DNA of 64,000 nt from Pseudohalocynthiibacter aestuariivivens. GTDB lineage: Bacteria > Pseudomonadota > Alphaproteobacteria > Rhodobacterales > Rhodobacteraceae. Shown piece by piece: positions 54,131 to 63,807 of this stretch (its first letter is position 1; every line of letters begins with the position of its first letter). Position numbers and translations under genes: made by a program. The stretch is taken from assembly GCF_018457175.1 (NCBI RefSeq), contig NZ_JAGFNU010000003.1, positions 186,001 to 250,000 of the forward strand. Direction: 5' to 3'. The notes beneath the pieces were generated by a model. The model was not told the origin of the DNA. It saw nothing but the letters and a program-made list of their open reading frames with translations, and made no database searches.

Positions 54131-54534
54131 GACTTGTCATCCTCTATTTCGCCCATAACTTCTTGTGCAAGCTGTAGTGCACGGGTCATGGCAGGAATTC
54201 CGGCAAACATCGACATCTGGCCAATGGTTTCGACAATCTCTTGTTTCTTTGCCCCGGCCTCTAGCGCGTGGCGCACCGTCAGGCGAACTTGCGTATCGGC
54301 CTGAGCCCCCTGCATGGTCAGAGCTGCAATCGTAATCAGCAGCCGGGTCTTTGCATCCAGCCCGTCTTTGTTGACTGCGTTGCCAAAGGCCAGTTCCATG
54401 AGGTCTTTTGGCATCGTTGGCCAAAGTGCTTCGAACCCCTTAGGCGTAAAGGACTCCATAGCCGGATTCATGGATTTCGCCATTTCCTGCGCCCGGGCCA
54501 TCATCTCTTCAAAAGGGTTCTTTGCATCACTCAT
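54127..54534 (-). CDS. Carboxymuconolactone-decarboxylase-fold protein in the nuo operon
   Basis: 135 residues. The AhpD/CMD helical fold is seen in [20 protein letters not shown] and [20 protein letters not shown], then [20 protein letters not shown]. AhpD-type peroxidase members carry a C-x-x-C pair; this protein has no cysteine at all, so it is not a thiol peroxidase. The N-terminal 45 residues are Met-rich and helical. It overlaps nuoI by four bases and nuoJ by four, so it is made together with complex I subunits. Its conservation in this place within Rhodobacterales suggests an assembly or regulatory job, unproven. Confidence 0.82.
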   Translation of the reverse strand: MSDAKNPFEEMMARAQEMAKSMNPAMESFTPKGFEALWPTMPKDLMELAFGNAVNKDGLDAKTRLLITIAALTMQGAQADTQVRLTVRHALEAGAKKQEIVETIGQMSMFAGIPAMTRALQLAQEVMGEIEDDKS

Positions 54535-55022
54535 CGGTAGGGTGCGTCCAGTTCAAGGTTGCGGGCAATTTCTGCTTCCCAGCGGTCACCGTTCGACAAG
54601 AGTTTTGCCTTGTCATAGAACAGCTCTTCGCGGGTTTCGGTTGAAAATTCAAAATTCGGACCTTCAACAATCGCATCCACCGGGCAGGCCTCTTGGCAAA
54701 AACCGCAGTAAATGCATTTGGTCATGTCGATGTCATAGCGCGTCGTGCGTCGAGAGCCGTCATCGCGGGGTTCTGCGTCAATCGTGATCGCCTGCGCCGG
54801 GCAAACAGCCTCGCACAGTTTGCAGGCGATGCAGCGTTCTTCACCGTTCGGATAACGGCGCAGCGCGTGTTCACCGCGAAACCGGGGGGACAGCGGGCCC
54901 TTTTCATGCGGATAATTCAACGTTGCTTTGGGTGCGAAAAAATACTTCAGCCCAAGCCCAAAGCCTTTGATGAAATCAAACAGCAGGAAGTATTTAACTG
55001 CGCGGGTATAATCCATTGCCAT
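54531..55022 (-). CDS. nuoI: NADH-quinone oxidoreductase subunit I
   Basis: Peripheral-arm subunit with two [4Fe-4S] clusters (N6a, N6b). 163 residues from [17 protein letters not shown]; an upstream ATG at 55139 would run into nuoH and is not family-like. Cluster ligands are C64, C67, C70 and C74, then C103, C106, C109 and C113, in [12 protein letters not shown] and [13 protein letters not shown]-terminal amphipathic helices contact NuoH. Starts four bases after the nuoH stop. Four-base overlap with the CMD-fold gene at its end. Confidence 0.97.
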   Translation of the reverse strand: MAMDYTRAVKYFLLFDFIKGFGLGLKYFFAPKATLNYPHEKGPLSPRFRGEHALRRYPNGEERCIACKLCEAVCPAQAITIDAEPRDDGSRRTTRYDIDMTKCIYCGFCQEACPVDAIVEGPNFEFSTETREELFYDKAKLLSNGDRWEAEIARNLELDAPYR

Positions 55023-55026
55023 TCTC

Positions 55027-56064
55027 TTAGCCCCCAATCGCCCAGCGGGCATAGGCCCCGCCGAAAGCACCGTATTGTGCAAAGAACGCGACCAGTATGA
55101 CCCATCCCAGTGACAGCGGCAGGAAGACTTTCCAGCCAATCCGCATCAGCTGGTCATAGCGGTAGCGTGGTGTGATGGCCTTGACCATCGCGAAGATGAA
55201 GAAGAAGAAACACATCTTGCCAAACATCCACAGCACGCCATCCGGCAGACCGGGGATTGGTGACAGCCAACCGCCAAAGAACAACAGGCTTGTCAGCGCG
55301 CACATCAGGAAGATCGCGATATATTCACCCGCCATGAACAGAAGGAACATCGTTGCGGAATATTCGACCTGATAACCCGCGACGAGCTCTGATTCAGCTT
55401 CTGGCAGGTCAAAGGGTGGGCGGTTCGTTTCTGCAAGGGCAGAGATAAAGAACAGGAACACCATCGGGAAATGCGGCAACCAGTACCAGCTGAAGAAGCC
55501 GTAGTCGCCGTCTTGCGCCCGCACGATATCGCCAAAGTTCAGCGACCCACTTGAGATCACGACCCCAACAATGATGAGGCCAATAGAAACCTCATAAGAA
55601 ATCATCTGCGCGGCGGACCGCAGACTGCCAAGGAACGCGTATTTCGAGTTTGACGCCCAGCCCCCCATGATCACGCCGTACACCTCAAGCGAGGAAACTG
55701 CGAACACGTATAGGATTGCGACGTTCAGATCTGACAATACCCAGCCGTCGTTGAATGGAATAACCGCCCAGGCAATCATTGCCAGAACAAAGGAAACAAG
55801 CGGGGCAAGGATGAAAACCGGCCGGTCAACACCCGCCGGAATAACAACCTCTTTCACCACATATTTCAGCGCGTCCGCCACCGATTGCAGCAAACCAAAG
55901 GCCCCAACAACGTTTGGTCCTTTGCGCATTTGCACGGCGGCCCAGATCTTCCGGTCACCATAAACCAGAAACAGCAGCGAAATCATCACAAAGCCCATCA
56001 CCGCAAGGCATTGCGCCAAGATGATCACCAATGTTCCCAGTGGGGTGGAAAGAAATTCAGCCAT
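55027..56064 (-). CDS. nuoH: NADH-quinone oxidoreductase subunit H
   Basis: 345-residue membrane subunit that forms the quinone-binding channel with NuoB and NuoD. Conserved features: [26 protein letters not shown] at the N-terminal side (two parts), SYEVSIGL, and [20 protein letters not shown], a very conserved charged loop. [11 protein letters not shown] follows it. Eight helices are expected and seen. It is six bases after the small lipoprotein gene and four before nuoI. Confidence 0.97.
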   Translation of the reverse strand: MAEFLSTPLGTLVIILAQCLAVMGFVMISLLFLVYGDRKIWAAVQMRKGPNVVGAFGLLQSVADALKYVVKEVVIPAGVDRPVFILAPLVSFVLAMIAWAVIPFNDGWVLSDLNVAILYVFAVSSLEVYGVIMGGWASNSKYAFLGSLRSAAQMISYEVSIGLIIVGVVISSGSLNFGDIVRAQDGDYGFFSWYWLPHFPMVFLFFISALAETNRPPFDLPEAESELVAGYQVEYSATMFLLFMAGEYIAIFLMCALTSLLFFGGWLSPIPGLPDGVLWMFGKMCFFFFIFAMVKAITPRYRYDQLMRIGWKVFLPLSLGWVILVAFFAQYGAFGGAYARWAIGG

Positions 56065-56070
56065 AGGTCC

Positions 56071-56475
56071 TCACACCGTCGGTATCCCAGTTTCGGCGCA
56101 GTTTTGTACAACAACTTCTGCGTCAATTGTTCTTAGCCCTCGTGGCAATGCTGGCGAGATGGTATAAACAGCATCCCCCCGCCAAACGCCACCCTCATTC
56201 GCTACGTTTGTGCGCACATGTCGCGCAAATCCATAGCCGCGGATCAATGCATACTGCGCTGCCGCGCATTTTGCGTATTCCGCTACGTCCTCATTCGTAC
56301 GTGCGCCCGACATCTCGACCAGAAAGGCAACTAGGTCACCGTCAAGAAGCCGGGTCTCTATCCCCATGTAGCTTGGGTCATGACTGGCCTGAGTAGGCTC
56401 TTCCACCGATGCACAGGCTGCCACCCCGCCCAGCAGGGCAAGGCCAAGGGCCACATTATGAAAGAGACGCATCAT
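56071..56475 (-). CDS. Small lipoprotein inside the nuo operon
   Basis: 134 residues, no family recognised. Signal peptide with lipobox GVAAC, so the mature protein would begin at lipidated C21. The mature part has two further cysteines (AKCAAAQ and VQNCAETG) that could form a disulfide, with a strand-rich centre (DAVYTISPALPRGLRTIDAE). It lies 2 bases after nuoG and 6 before nuoH, with no room for a promoter, so it must be cotranscribed. A periplasm-facing lipoprotein among complex I genes is unusual. Starts at MMRLFHNVAL; the second Met is equally possible. Confidence 0.75.
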   Translation of the reverse strand: MMRLFHNVALGLALLGGVAACASVEEPTQASHDPSYMGIETRLLDGDLVAFLVEMSGARTNEDVAEYAKCAAAQYALIRGYGFARHVRTNVANEGGVWRGDAVYTISPALPRGLRTIDAEVVVQNCAETGIPTV

Positions 56476-56477
56476 TC

Positions 56478-58496
56478 TTATTCCGCAGCCATCGGGGTAT
56501 TTGTCCGCGCTCTAGAAATTGCCGACAGCTCTGCCATCAACTCTGACGCGCGCGCAATTGGGTTTGTCAGGTAGAAATCCGTGATCACGTTGCGGAAATC
56601 TGCTTTGGCAGGTTTGCGCAGCGGCACCCGTTTCCATTTATTCTCAGCAACGCCATCAATTGCCGCCAAATGCGGAACCTCCGCAACAAGTGCTTTGCGC
56701 AGTGCTGCAAGACTGTCGTAAGGCAATGTCGCACCCAGTTCTGCAGAGAGGGCCCGCAGGATCGCCCAGTTTTCCTTTGCGTCACCCGGCGCGAAACCGG
56801 CACGTAATGCAAGTTGTGGCCGCCCTTCGGTATTCACAAACAATCCCTGCTCTTCTGTATAAGCTGCACCCGGCAGGATGATATCAGCGCGATGTGCACC
56901 ACGATCCCCGTGGCTGCCCTGATAAATCACAAACGGTCCGGCGTTCACTTCAACTTCATCGGCACCCAGATTGTAGACCACTTCGGCTCCATCAAGTGCT
57001 GCCGTAAGCCCGCCTTCGGTCGTACAGCCCACATCCATTGCCCCAACCCGGCCCGCCGCCGTGTGAAGCACCATGAACTTGGACTCTGTGTTTTCGGCGA
57101 GTTTCATCGCCTGAGACAGCACCGCTTCGCCATCTGCTTCAAGCAAGGCACCCTGCCCGATAATCACGATAGAGTTCATACCTTTGGCAGCACCGATGTC
57201 TTTTTCATTCAGTTCAACCAATGCGGCGCGATCCGTGCCGACGTGAACATAATCATATGTTAAATCAACGGCTTCACCGACCAGACCAATATTGCAGCCG
57301 TTGGTCCATGCCTTGCGGATACGGGCGTTTAATACCGGCGCTTCTACGCGTGGATTACAGCCGATCAGCTGAATCATCTGCGCGTTATCAATATCTTCGA
57401 TACTTGCTGTACCGACATAACCGGAACGGTTGCCTTCCGGCAATTTCGCACCGTCTGTGCGGCACTCAACATTCCCGCCTTGAGCTTCGACAAGCGCTTT
57501 CAATCCATAAGCTGCCTCAACAGGAACCAGATCGCCAACGAGACCCGCAACCTTCTTGCCCTTCATCGCAGCAGCGACAGCATTCAATGCCTCACCCCAG
57601 CTCGCTTCGCGCAGCGTTCCGTTTTCACGAATGTAAGGCGTGTCGAGCCGCTGACGACGCAAGCCGTCCCAGACAAAACGCGTTTTGTCAGAAATCCACT
57701 CTTCGTTCACACCATCGTGGTTGCGCGGCAGGATGCGTTTGACTTCACGCCCTTTGGTATCGACGCGGATGTTTGAACCCAAAGCATCCATTACGTCGAG
57801 GGTTTCCGTCTTGGTCAGCTCCCATGGCCGGGCGGTGAATGCATAAGGTTTAGATGTCAGCGCACCCACCGGGCAAAGGTCAATGATGTTGCCCTGAAGG
57901 TTCGAATCCAGTGTCTGGTTCAAATAACTGGTGATTTCCGCATCTTCGCCGCGTCCGGTCTGGCCCATCTGGGTGATACCGGCAACTTCAGAGGTGAACC
58001 GCACGCAGCGCGTGCAGGAAATACAGCGTGTCATGGTTGTTGCGACAAGCGGGCCAAGATCAAGATCATCGCAGGCCCGTTTTGGCAGATCATAGCGGCT
58101 GCCGGACAGACCATAGGCCATGGCCTGATCCTGAAGGTCACATTCCCCGCCCTGGTCGCAGATCGGGCAATCAAGCGGGTGGTTGATCAGCATGAACTCC
58201 ATCACACCTTCACGCGCTTTTTTCACCATCGGTGAATTGGTCTTAACGACTGGCGGCTGGCCCTCTGGGCCCGGGCGCAAATCTTTGACCTGCATCGCGC
58301 AGGATGCCGCAGGTTTGGGTGGCCCACCCACAACCTCAACCAGACACATCCGGCAGTTGCCAGCGATGGTCAACCGCTCGTGGTAGCAAAAGCGTGGGAT
58401 TTCAACTCCCGCCTGCTCACATGCCTGAATAAGGGTCATCGACGGGTCGACCTCGACCTCTGTTTCGTCAATGATAATTTTTCTTAGGTCAGTCAT
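56478..58496 (-). CDS. nuoG: NADH-quinone oxidoreductase subunit G
   Basis: Largest peripheral-arm subunit. 672 residues, mitochondrial NDUFS1-like length. N-terminal [2Fe-2S] ligands in [20 protein letters not shown] with the later Cys; N5 site with its His ligand in [20 protein letters not shown]4 site in [10 protein letters not shown] plus CPVGALTSK. The molybdopterin-oxidoreductase-like C-terminal domain carries no Mo site, as usual. The extra N7 cluster cysteines of E. coli NuoG are not seen. Between the DUF5333 gene and the lipoprotein gene, spacing 3 and 2 bases. Confidence 0.96.
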   Translation of the reverse strand: MTDLRKIIIDETEVEVDPSMTLIQACEQAGVEIPRFCYHERLTIAGNCRMCLVEVVGGPPKPAASCAMQVKDLRPGPEGQPPVVKTNSPMVKKAREGVMEFMLINHPLDCPICDQGGECDLQDQAMAYGLSGSRYDLPKRACDDLDLGPLVATTMTRCISCTRCVRFTSEVAGITQMGQTGRGEDAEITSYLNQTLDSNLQGNIIDLCPVGALTSKPYAFTARPWELTKTETLDVMDALGSNIRVDTKGREVKRILPRNHDGVNEEWISDKTRFVWDGLRRQRLDTPYIRENGTLREASWGEALNAVAAAMKGKKVAGLVGDLVPVEAAYGLKALVEAQGGNVECRTDGAKLPEGNRSGYVGTASIEDIDNAQMIQLIGCNPRVEAPVLNARIRKAWTNGCNIGLVGEAVDLTYDYVHVGTDRAALVELNEKDIGAAKGMNSIVIIGQGALLEADGEAVLSQAMKLAENTESKFMVLHTAAGRVGAMDVGCTTEGGLTAALDGAEVVYNLGADEVEVNAGPFVIYQGSHGDRGAHRADIILPGAAYTEEQGLFVNTEGRPQLALRAGFAPGDAKENWAILRALSAELGATLPYDSLAALRKALVAEVPHLAAIDGVAENKWKRVPLRKPAKADFRNVITDFYLTNPIARASELMAELSAISRARTNTPMAAE

Positions 58497-58499
58497 GTC

Positions 58500-58904
58500 C
58501 TAATCCGTCCTCAGAAATTTGCCGATCGGGCTTTCGGCGTCAATTTCCGCCTTGCCGATCGCACAATAGCTTTCAGGGTTGCCTTCAACCGCACCGCGGT
58601 TTGAAAGCCAAGTGTTCACATGCACGAGCAAGCGTGCCTCTTCTTCTTCGTTTTCAACGTATGCTTCGATTTCTTCGTGGCTGAAACCTTGGTCTACAGC
58701 GTAATTGTAGATAGAGCGCAGGTACATAAACCCGCGCAGTTTGCGTACGGAAATTGTCGGGCATTTCTTGTAGATTTCCTTGACAATCCCGGCAAGAACC
58801 AAGCGGTTTGTGACCCCTTCATTTTCGCGCAACGCCGCCGCCTGCACGCTCAGCGTGCTGACAAACAGCGAAACAACCGCGATATGGAAGGTGCGCTTAA
58901 ACAT
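58500..58904 (-). CDS. DUF5333 protein in the nuo operon
   Basis: 134 residues. N-terminal signal peptide (hydrophobic FHIAVVSLFVSTLSV, cleavage likely after QAAA). The mature part is helical with two cysteines (KCPTISV and SYCAIGKAE) that may pair in the periplasm. I recognise the family as DUF5333, found in Rhodobacterales at this same position between nuoF and nuoG. Function is unknown. One-base overlap with the nuoF stop; nuoG starts three bases later. Together with the lipoprotein gene it makes two exported products of the operon. Confidence 0.78.
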   Translation of the reverse strand: MFKRTFHIAVVSLFVSTLSVQAAALRENEGVTNRLVLAGIVKEIYKKCPTISVRKLRGFMYLRSIYNYAVDQGFSHEEIEAYVENEEEEARLLVHVNTWLSNRGAVEGNPESYCAIGKAEIDAESPIGKFLRTD

Positions 58905-60199
58905 TACTCCGCCGCCACCGCGCTGACCCGTCCGGTCCGCTTGTGTTTGATACGATCCTCGATCTCATTCCGGAAATGGCGGATCAGACCCTGAATGGGC
59001 CAGGCTGCTGCATCACCAAGCGCGCAGATGGTGTGCCCTTCAACCTGCTTGGTTACGTCAAGCAGCATGTCGATTTCTTCGACCTCTGCCTCGCCCGTCA
59101 CCAACCGGTCCATCACACGCATCATCCAACCGGTGCCTTCGCGGCATGGGGTGCACTGGCCACAGCTTTCGTGTTTGTAGAACTTGCTCAGCCGCCAGAT
59201 CGCCTTGATCACGTCGGTCGACTGGTCCATCACTATCACCGCCGCTGTGCCAAGACCCGAGCGTTGCTCGCGCAGCCAGTCAAAATCCATGATCGCTTCG
59301 TCCGCGACGTCGCGCGGCAATAGCGGAACTGATGACCCGCCGGGAATAACAGCCTTGAGATTATCCCAGCCACCGCGCACGCCGCCACAGTGACGTTCCA
59401 GCAACTCGCGAAGCGGGATAGACATGGATTCTTCAACCACACAGGGATTATTCACGTGGCCGGAAATACCGAACAGCTTGGTTCCGGCGTTGTTCGGGCG
59501 ACCGAAAGAGGAAAACCACTCAGGCCCGCGCCGCAGGATCGTAGGAACGACTGCAATTGATTCAACGTTGTTCACCGTGGTCGGGCAACCATAAAGCCCC
59601 GCCCCTGCCGGGAACGGCGGTTTCATCCGCGGCATGCCCTTTTTGCCTTCAAGGCTTTCCAGCAGCGCAGTTTCTTCACCACAGATGTAAGCCCCAGCAC
59701 CGTGCACGAGGTATAGGTCAAAGTCCCAGCCGGATTTAGCGGCGTTTTTACCCAGAAGTCCGGCGTCATAGCATTCGTCGATTGCCGCCTGCAGCGCCTC
59801 GCGCTCGCGAATAAATTCGCCCCGGATGTAGATATAGCTCGCATGCGCGCCCATCGCGAAAGAGGCAAGTAAGGCCCCTTCGATCAGCGTGTGCGGATCA
59901 TGGCGCATAATCTCGCGGTCTTTACAGGTTCCGGGCTCGGATTCGTCAGCGTTAATAACAAGATAGGCCGGGCGACCATCGCTTTCTTTCGGCATGAATG
60001 ACCATTTCAGGCCGGTCGGAAAGCCAGCGCCACCGCGACCACGCAGACCAGACGCTTTCGCCTGTTCCACAACCCAGTCGCGACCGCTCTTGATCAACTT
60101 GTCGGTGCCATCCCAATGGCCGCGCGCCTTGGCCCCTTTAAGGGTTCGGTCGTGCATCCCGTAGAGATTTGTAAAGATCCGGTCCTGATCTTTCAGCAT
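58904..60199 (-). CDS. nuoF: NADH-quinone oxidoreductase subunit F
   Basis: NADH-oxidising subunit with FMN and cluster N3. 431 residues. FMN/NADH site [53 protein letters not shown]3 ligands in [12 protein letters not shown] plus the Cys in [12 protein letters not shown]. The C-terminal HIKHKRTG-like basic end is normal. DUF5337 gene lies 43 bases upstream and DUF5333 overlaps its stop by one base. Confidence 0.97.
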   Translation of the reverse strand: MLKDQDRIFTNLYGMHDRTLKGAKARGHWDGTDKLIKSGRDWVVEQAKASGLRGRGGAGFPTGLKWSFMPKESDGRPAYLVINADESEPGTCKDREIMRHDPHTLIEGALLASFAMGAHASYIYIRGEFIREREALQAAIDECYDAGLLGKNAAKSGWDFDLYLVHGAGAYICGEETALLESLEGKKGMPRMKPPFPAGAGLYGCPTTVNNVESIAVVPTILRRGPEWFSSFGRPNNAGTKLFGISGHVNNPCVVEESMSIPLRELLERHCGGVRGGWDNLKAVIPGGSSVPLLPRDVADEAIMDFDWLREQRSGLGTAAVIVMDQSTDVIKAIWRLSKFYKHESCGQCTPCREGTGWMMRVMDRLVTGEAEVEEIDMLLDVTKQVEGHTICALGDAAAWPIQGLIRHFRNEIEDRIKHKRTGRVSAVAAE

Positions 60200-60242
60200 G
60201 CCATTTTCCTTCGCTCATCAGGCAAGTACGCCCGACATTCCT

Positions 60243-60470
60243 TTAATTGTTCCGGCGCTTGCGCCAGATCTGATAAATTACAACCAACGCCCAGATAAAA
60301 GCCGCCAGTGCCGAGAGGTCGGCCAGAAACACATAGCGTGCTTCAAGGCCGAGTTTTCCCCCTATCCATTGTACGCCCATCCACAGGATCATCGTCGCCG
60401 CGATGACAAAGGACACTGTCCTTGCTTGGCGCGCCAAAGCTTTTTCCTGTTCGGGTGTAAGTGTCTTCAC
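60243..60470 (-). CDS. DUF5337 small membrane protein in the nuo operon
   Basis: 75 residues. A cytosolic N-terminal helix (TPEQEKALARQARTVSF) and two membrane helices, about residues 18-38 and 45-65, ending with a basic WRKRRNN tail. It matches the Rhodobacterales family DUF5337, found in complex I operons next to nuoF. Role unknown; the pattern of two small helices is that of accessory subunits. Six bases after the HhH-protein gene stop and 43 before nuoF. Confidence 0.78.
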   Translation of the reverse strand: MKTLTPEQEKALARQARTVSFVIAATMILWMGVQWIGGKLGLEARYVFLADLSALAAFIWALVVIYQIWRKRRNN

Positions 60471-60476
60471 AACTCT

Positions 60477-61226
60477 TTACTTTGTTTCCCTGGCCAGTTT
60501 TTTGGCCTGTTTAATCCATTCATCCCGTTCGATCCGACCTTTGAATTTCAGGCGCGTATCGACCCATTCGACTTCTTTCTTCCGCCAAGCGGCGACTTGG
60601 TCAAAATGGTAAAATCCAAGTTCATTCAGCGTCTGTTCAAGCTTTGGTCCAACTCCGCTAATGCGCTTAAGATCATCTGCTCCGCCTGCGCGCGCTTTCT
60701 TAAGCGTTTCTGGTTTTCCATCTGCAGCAACAGACGCCCGGGCCGGTTTCGCAGCAGCGGTCGCTTTTGGTTTCGCTGCTGGCTTGGCCTTTGTAGCAGG
60801 CTTAGATTTCGCGGCGGGTTTAGCTTTCGCGGCAGGTTTTGACGCGGGTGCGGCCTTTGCAGTCGCATCAGAAGACGCCAAAGAAGCAGATGAAACGTGC
60901 TTAGCTACCTTTGGTGTCGGGGGTGTTGCGGCCAGTTCGCTCTGTCCGACCCGGTCAACAGCGGCGACATCCGCAGGAGAAGCATCAATATCGTGTTGAT
61001 GGCGCGCGTGCCCACCAGAAGTAACAGCCATGGACCCAGAGCAAAAGTAGCGTGCCAGAAACCAACCTAATGCGGCACAGACGACAACGGCAAGCACCAA
61101 CGAAACAAGTCCATTTACGCCAAAGCGCCCGTTTAGCACTAGAAAAGTCATGATCCCAAGAAACACACCGGCAAGCCAGCACAGATTGGTGCAAGAAAAC
61201 AGTTCACCCTTTGATTCAGAATCCAA
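60477..61226 (-). CDS. Membrane-anchored helix-hairpin-helix protein in the nuo operon
   Basis: 249 residues. Two membrane helices at about 12-29 and 34-58, a linker, then a Lys/Ala/Pro repeat tract (about 118-160), then a C-terminal domain ADDLKRISGVGPKLEQTLNE followed by a [20 protein letters not shown] segment: a helix-hairpin-helix module of the kind annotated as flap-endonuclease-like 5' DNA nuclease. The same domain ends NuoE in this operon, residue by residue similar, so it arose by duplication. DNA binding is not expected in this context; the module may be a protein-interaction domain. Lies between nuoE and DUF5337, 129 bases after nuoE. Confidence 0.75.
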   Translation of the reverse strand: MDSESKGELFSCTNLCWLAGVFLGIMTFLVLNGRFGVNGLVSLVLAVVVCAALGWFLARYFCSGSMAVTSGGHARHQHDIDASPADVAAVDRVGQSELAATPPTPKVAKHVSSASLASSDATAKAAPASKPAAKAKPAAKSKPATKAKPAAKPKATAAAKPARASVAADGKPETLKKARAGGADDLKRISGVGPKLEQTLNELGFYHFDQVAAWRKKEVEWVDTRLKFKGRIERDEWIKQAKKLARETK

Positions 61227-61355
61227 TAGTCATTCCCCCCTTTAAACCTAGTGTTACAACAGACATGCAGGATGGGCTGTCTGGTGACAGCTCCGGCTTT
61301 TTATGATCTGCATGTTTCTTCATCGTACTTATGGTCCACTCAGCGGGGAAAGCTG

Positions 61356-62438
61356 TCAGTAAACGTCGCCCTTCCCAACTTTCTTAGAAAATTCCGTCTC
61401 ACCGCCAGCGGCGAGAACTTTAGCTTGTTCAACCCATCCGTCGCGTGACACGCGTCCTTTAAAACCTTCAAGGTTTTCATCAACCCAGACAACCTCGGCA
61501 GCGCTCCATTTCGCAACCTGGTCAAAATGATAGAAACCGAGGCTGTGAAGCAGTGCTTCCAGCTTTGGTCCCACGCCTTTGATTTTTTTCAGATCATCTG
61601 CGCCCGTTTTTCGCGGTGCCTTCATGGTCCGTGGTTTTTTCTGCGCAGGTGGTGCGGCGGCAGCCTTGGTGGCTGATTTTGGCGTTGTTTTCTTAGCGGC
61701 TGGCTTTTTTGCCGCTGGCTTCTTTGCGGTCTTGCCAAGCCACGGCGTCAACAACGGGACTTCGGTGCCATCAATGCGCTTAACCGTGTCACCAAGATCA
61801 ACCGAGAGTTGAGCCGAGCCGTTATATTGCGTGCGCCCACTTTCATATTCAGTCAGCGATGTCAGGCCCGCCAACGGTTCTGCCGCGAACCGCCCGTTCT
61901 GAGGACCCGGGACCGGAACCTTGCCTTCAGCAAGTTCGTTCAGGATTTCGCGAAACCGGTCGGCCGTAAGGTCTTCGTAATAGTCTTTGCCGATCTGCGC
62001 CATTGGTGCGTTTGTGCAGGCCCCAAGGCATTCGACCTCTTCCCAGCTAAACTTACCGTCTTCGGACAGTTGATGTGATTTGTCGGCAATAACCTCGCGA
62101 CAGATACCAATCAGGTCTTCCGCGCCGCAAATCATGCAGGACGTGGTTCCGCATATTTGAATATGTGCAACGGAACCAACAGGTTGCAGTTGAAACATGA
62201 AATAGAAGGATGCAACTTCAAGTGCGCGAATATATGCGAGCCCCAGCATATCAGCGATATGTTCAATCGCCGGGCGGGTCAGCCAGCCTTCCTGTTCCTG
62301 CGCGCGCCAGAGCAGCGGGATGATCGCGCTTGCCTGACGGCCCTCGGGGTATTTGGTTATTTGCCCTTCAGCCCATGCCAGGTTGGCCGGGGTGAAGGCG
62401 AATGTATCGGGTTGCTTGTGGTATAATCTGCGGAGCAT
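61356..62438 (-). CDS. nuoE: NADH-quinone oxidoreductase subunit E with C-terminal HhH extension
   Basis: Thioredoxin-fold [2Fe-2S] subunit (N1a). 360 residues, against about 166 in E. coli. Cluster ligands C96, C101, C137 and C141 lie in [11 protein letters not shown] and [10 protein letters not shown]. After the core (to about 195) come a linker, a Lys/Ala/Pro repeat tract (235-270) and an HhH domain [20 protein letters not shown] from about residue 283. The HhH part is closely like that of the protein encoded next. Long NuoE of this kind are usual for Rhodobacterales. Four bases after the 50-codon ORF. Confidence 0.94.
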   Translation of the reverse strand: MLRRLYHKQPDTFAFTPANLAWAEGQITKYPEGRQASAIIPLLWRAQEQEGWLTRPAIEHIADMLGLAYIRALEVASFYFMFQLQPVGSVAHIQICGTTSCMICGAEDLIGICREVIADKSHQLSEDGKFSWEEVECLGACTNAPMAQIGKDYYEDLTADRFREILNELAEGKVPVPGPQNGRFAAEPLAGLTSLTEYESGRTQYNGSAQLSVDLGDTVKRIDGTEVPLLTPWLGKTAKKPAAKKPAAKKTTPKSATKAAAAPPAQKKPRTMKAPRKTGADDLKKIKGVGPKLEALLHSLGFYHFDQVAKWSAAEVVWVDENLEGFKGRVSRDGWVEQAKVLAAGGETEFSKKVGKGDVY

Positions 62439-62442
62439 AGGC

Positions 62443-62595
62443 TTATCGTGTCCCCGTGAAATTCATTGCGCCGGACGCTTTAACATTGCGGGCAACTGCT
62501 GCCACTGGTTTCGGCTTCAGAATGACCTTTACAAAGGCCACAGTAATGCTTGCAGCCATCAGGCTCAGCAACGAAAGAGTGAAAGTTGCGCTCAC
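62443..62595 (-). CDS. 50-residue single-helix microprotein between nuoD and nuoE
   Basis: Not found by an ATG-based search. GTG start at 62595 overlaps the nuoD stop in a GTGA arrangement, and GGAGA lies about 11 bases before it. The peptide opens [20 protein letters not shown] with a single hydrophobic helix (about residues 5-24), then a basic segment [17 protein letters not shown] and a short polar end. It fills the gap exactly: nuoE starts four bases after its stop. The arrangement mirrors the 30-codon ORF between nuoJ and nuoK. No family known to me. Confidence 0.6.
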   Translation of the reverse strand: MSATFTLSLLSLMAASITVAFVKVILKPKPVAAVARNVKASGAMNFTGTR

Positions 62596-63806
62596 CTGTC
62601 GATCTCCCCAAAAACAACGTCCATAGTCCCGATGATCGCGGCGACATCAGCCAATTGGTGGCCGGTTGCGACATGGTCCATCGCCTGCAGATGCAAAAAC
62701 CCTGGCGCGCGAATTTTGCTGCGGTACGGTTTGTTCGTACCATCAGCAACCAGATAGACGCCGAATTCACCTTTTGGGGCTTCGACTGCGGTATAAACTT
62801 CACCCGCAGGCACATGGAAACCTTCGGTATAGAGTTTGAAGTGGTGAATAAGCGCTTCCATAGAGGTTTTCATTTCACCGCGTGATGGTGGCGACAGCTT
62901 GCCACGCGCCAGCACATCGCCCTTTTCGACTCTCAGCTTGGCAATCGCCTGCGTGATGATTGAAAGGGATTCCCGCATTTCCTGCATCCGGCAGAGGTAA
63001 CGGTCGTAGCAGTCGCCGTTTTTACCAATCGGGATCTGGAAATCAAACTCGTCGTAACATTCATAGGGTTGGCTGCGCCGCAAATCCCACGGCAGGCCAG
63101 AACCGCGCACCATGACACCCGAAAACCCCCAATCAAGGATTTCCTGTTCTGTCACGACGCCAATATCAGCGTTGCGCTGCTTAAAAATGCGGTTTTCGGT
63201 CAACAGCCCGTCAATATCGTCAAGCACCCGCGGAAATTCACCCGCCCATTCTTCGATATCGTTCAACAGGTCATCCGGCAGGTCCTGATGTACACCACCG
63301 GGGCGGAAATAAGCCGCGTGAAGCCGTGCACCACAAGCGCGCTCGTAAAATACCATCAGTTTTTCACGCTCTTCAAAACCCCAAAGCGGCGGTGTCAGCG
63401 CACCGACATCCATGGCTTGCGTAGTGACGTTCAGCAGGTGGTTCAAAATTCGGCCTATTTCACAGTAAAGAACCCGGATCAGGCTGCCACGGCGCGGAAC
63501 GGCGGTACCAGTCAGCTTTTCAATCGCCAGACACCAGGCATGTTCCTGATTCATCGGTGCAACATAGTCGAGGCGGTCAAAATACGGCAGGTTCTGCAGA
63601 TAGGTGCGGCTTTCCATCAACTTCTCAGTGCCGCGATGCAAAAGTCCGATGTGCGGATCACACCGTTCTACAATCTCGCCATCCAGTTCCAGCACAAGGC
63701 GCAAAACCCCGTGGGCTGCAGGGTGTTGCGGCCCAAAGTTAATGTTGAAATTCCGAATCTTCTGTTCGCCCGTCTGAGCGTCATCGAATTTGGTGCCGTC
63801 CATCAT
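62592..63806 (-). CDS. nuoD: NADH-quinone oxidoreductase subunit D
   Basis: Quinone-site subunit at the base of the peripheral arm. 404 residues. [20 protein letters not shown] carries the conserved quinone-site His; [20 protein letters not shown] and [13 protein letters not shown] follow. [20 protein letters not shown] and the final EIDR are standard. MMDG start at 63806, second Met equally possible. One base separates it from the upstream partial ORF, whose product is not NuoC-like; nuoC must lie further right if present. Confidence 0.96.
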   Translation of the reverse strand: MMDGTKFDDAQTGEQKIRNFNINFGPQHPAAHGVLRLVLELDGEIVERCDPHIGLLHRGTEKLMESRTYLQNLPYFDRLDYVAPMNQEHAWCLAIEKLTGTAVPRRGSLIRVLYCEIGRILNHLLNVTTQAMDVGALTPPLWGFEEREKLMVFYERACGARLHAAYFRPGGVHQDLPDDLLNDIEEWAGEFPRVLDDIDGLLTENRIFKQRNADIGVVTEQEILDWGFSGVMVRGSGLPWDLRRSQPYECYDEFDFQIPIGKNGDCYDRYLCRMQEMRESLSIITQAIAKLRVEKGDVLARGKLSPPSRGEMKTSMEALIHHFKLYTEGFHVPAGEVYTAVEAPKGEFGVYLVADGTNKPYRSKIRAPGFLHLQAMDHVATGHQLADVAAIIGTMDVVFGEIDR

Positions 63807-63807
63807 G

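Noticed and set aside
55023-55139. Longer nuoI frame from ATG 55139
   Set aside because: It would overlap nuoH by 113 bases and its extra residues are the antisense-like reading of NuoH; the family start is MAMDYTRAV.
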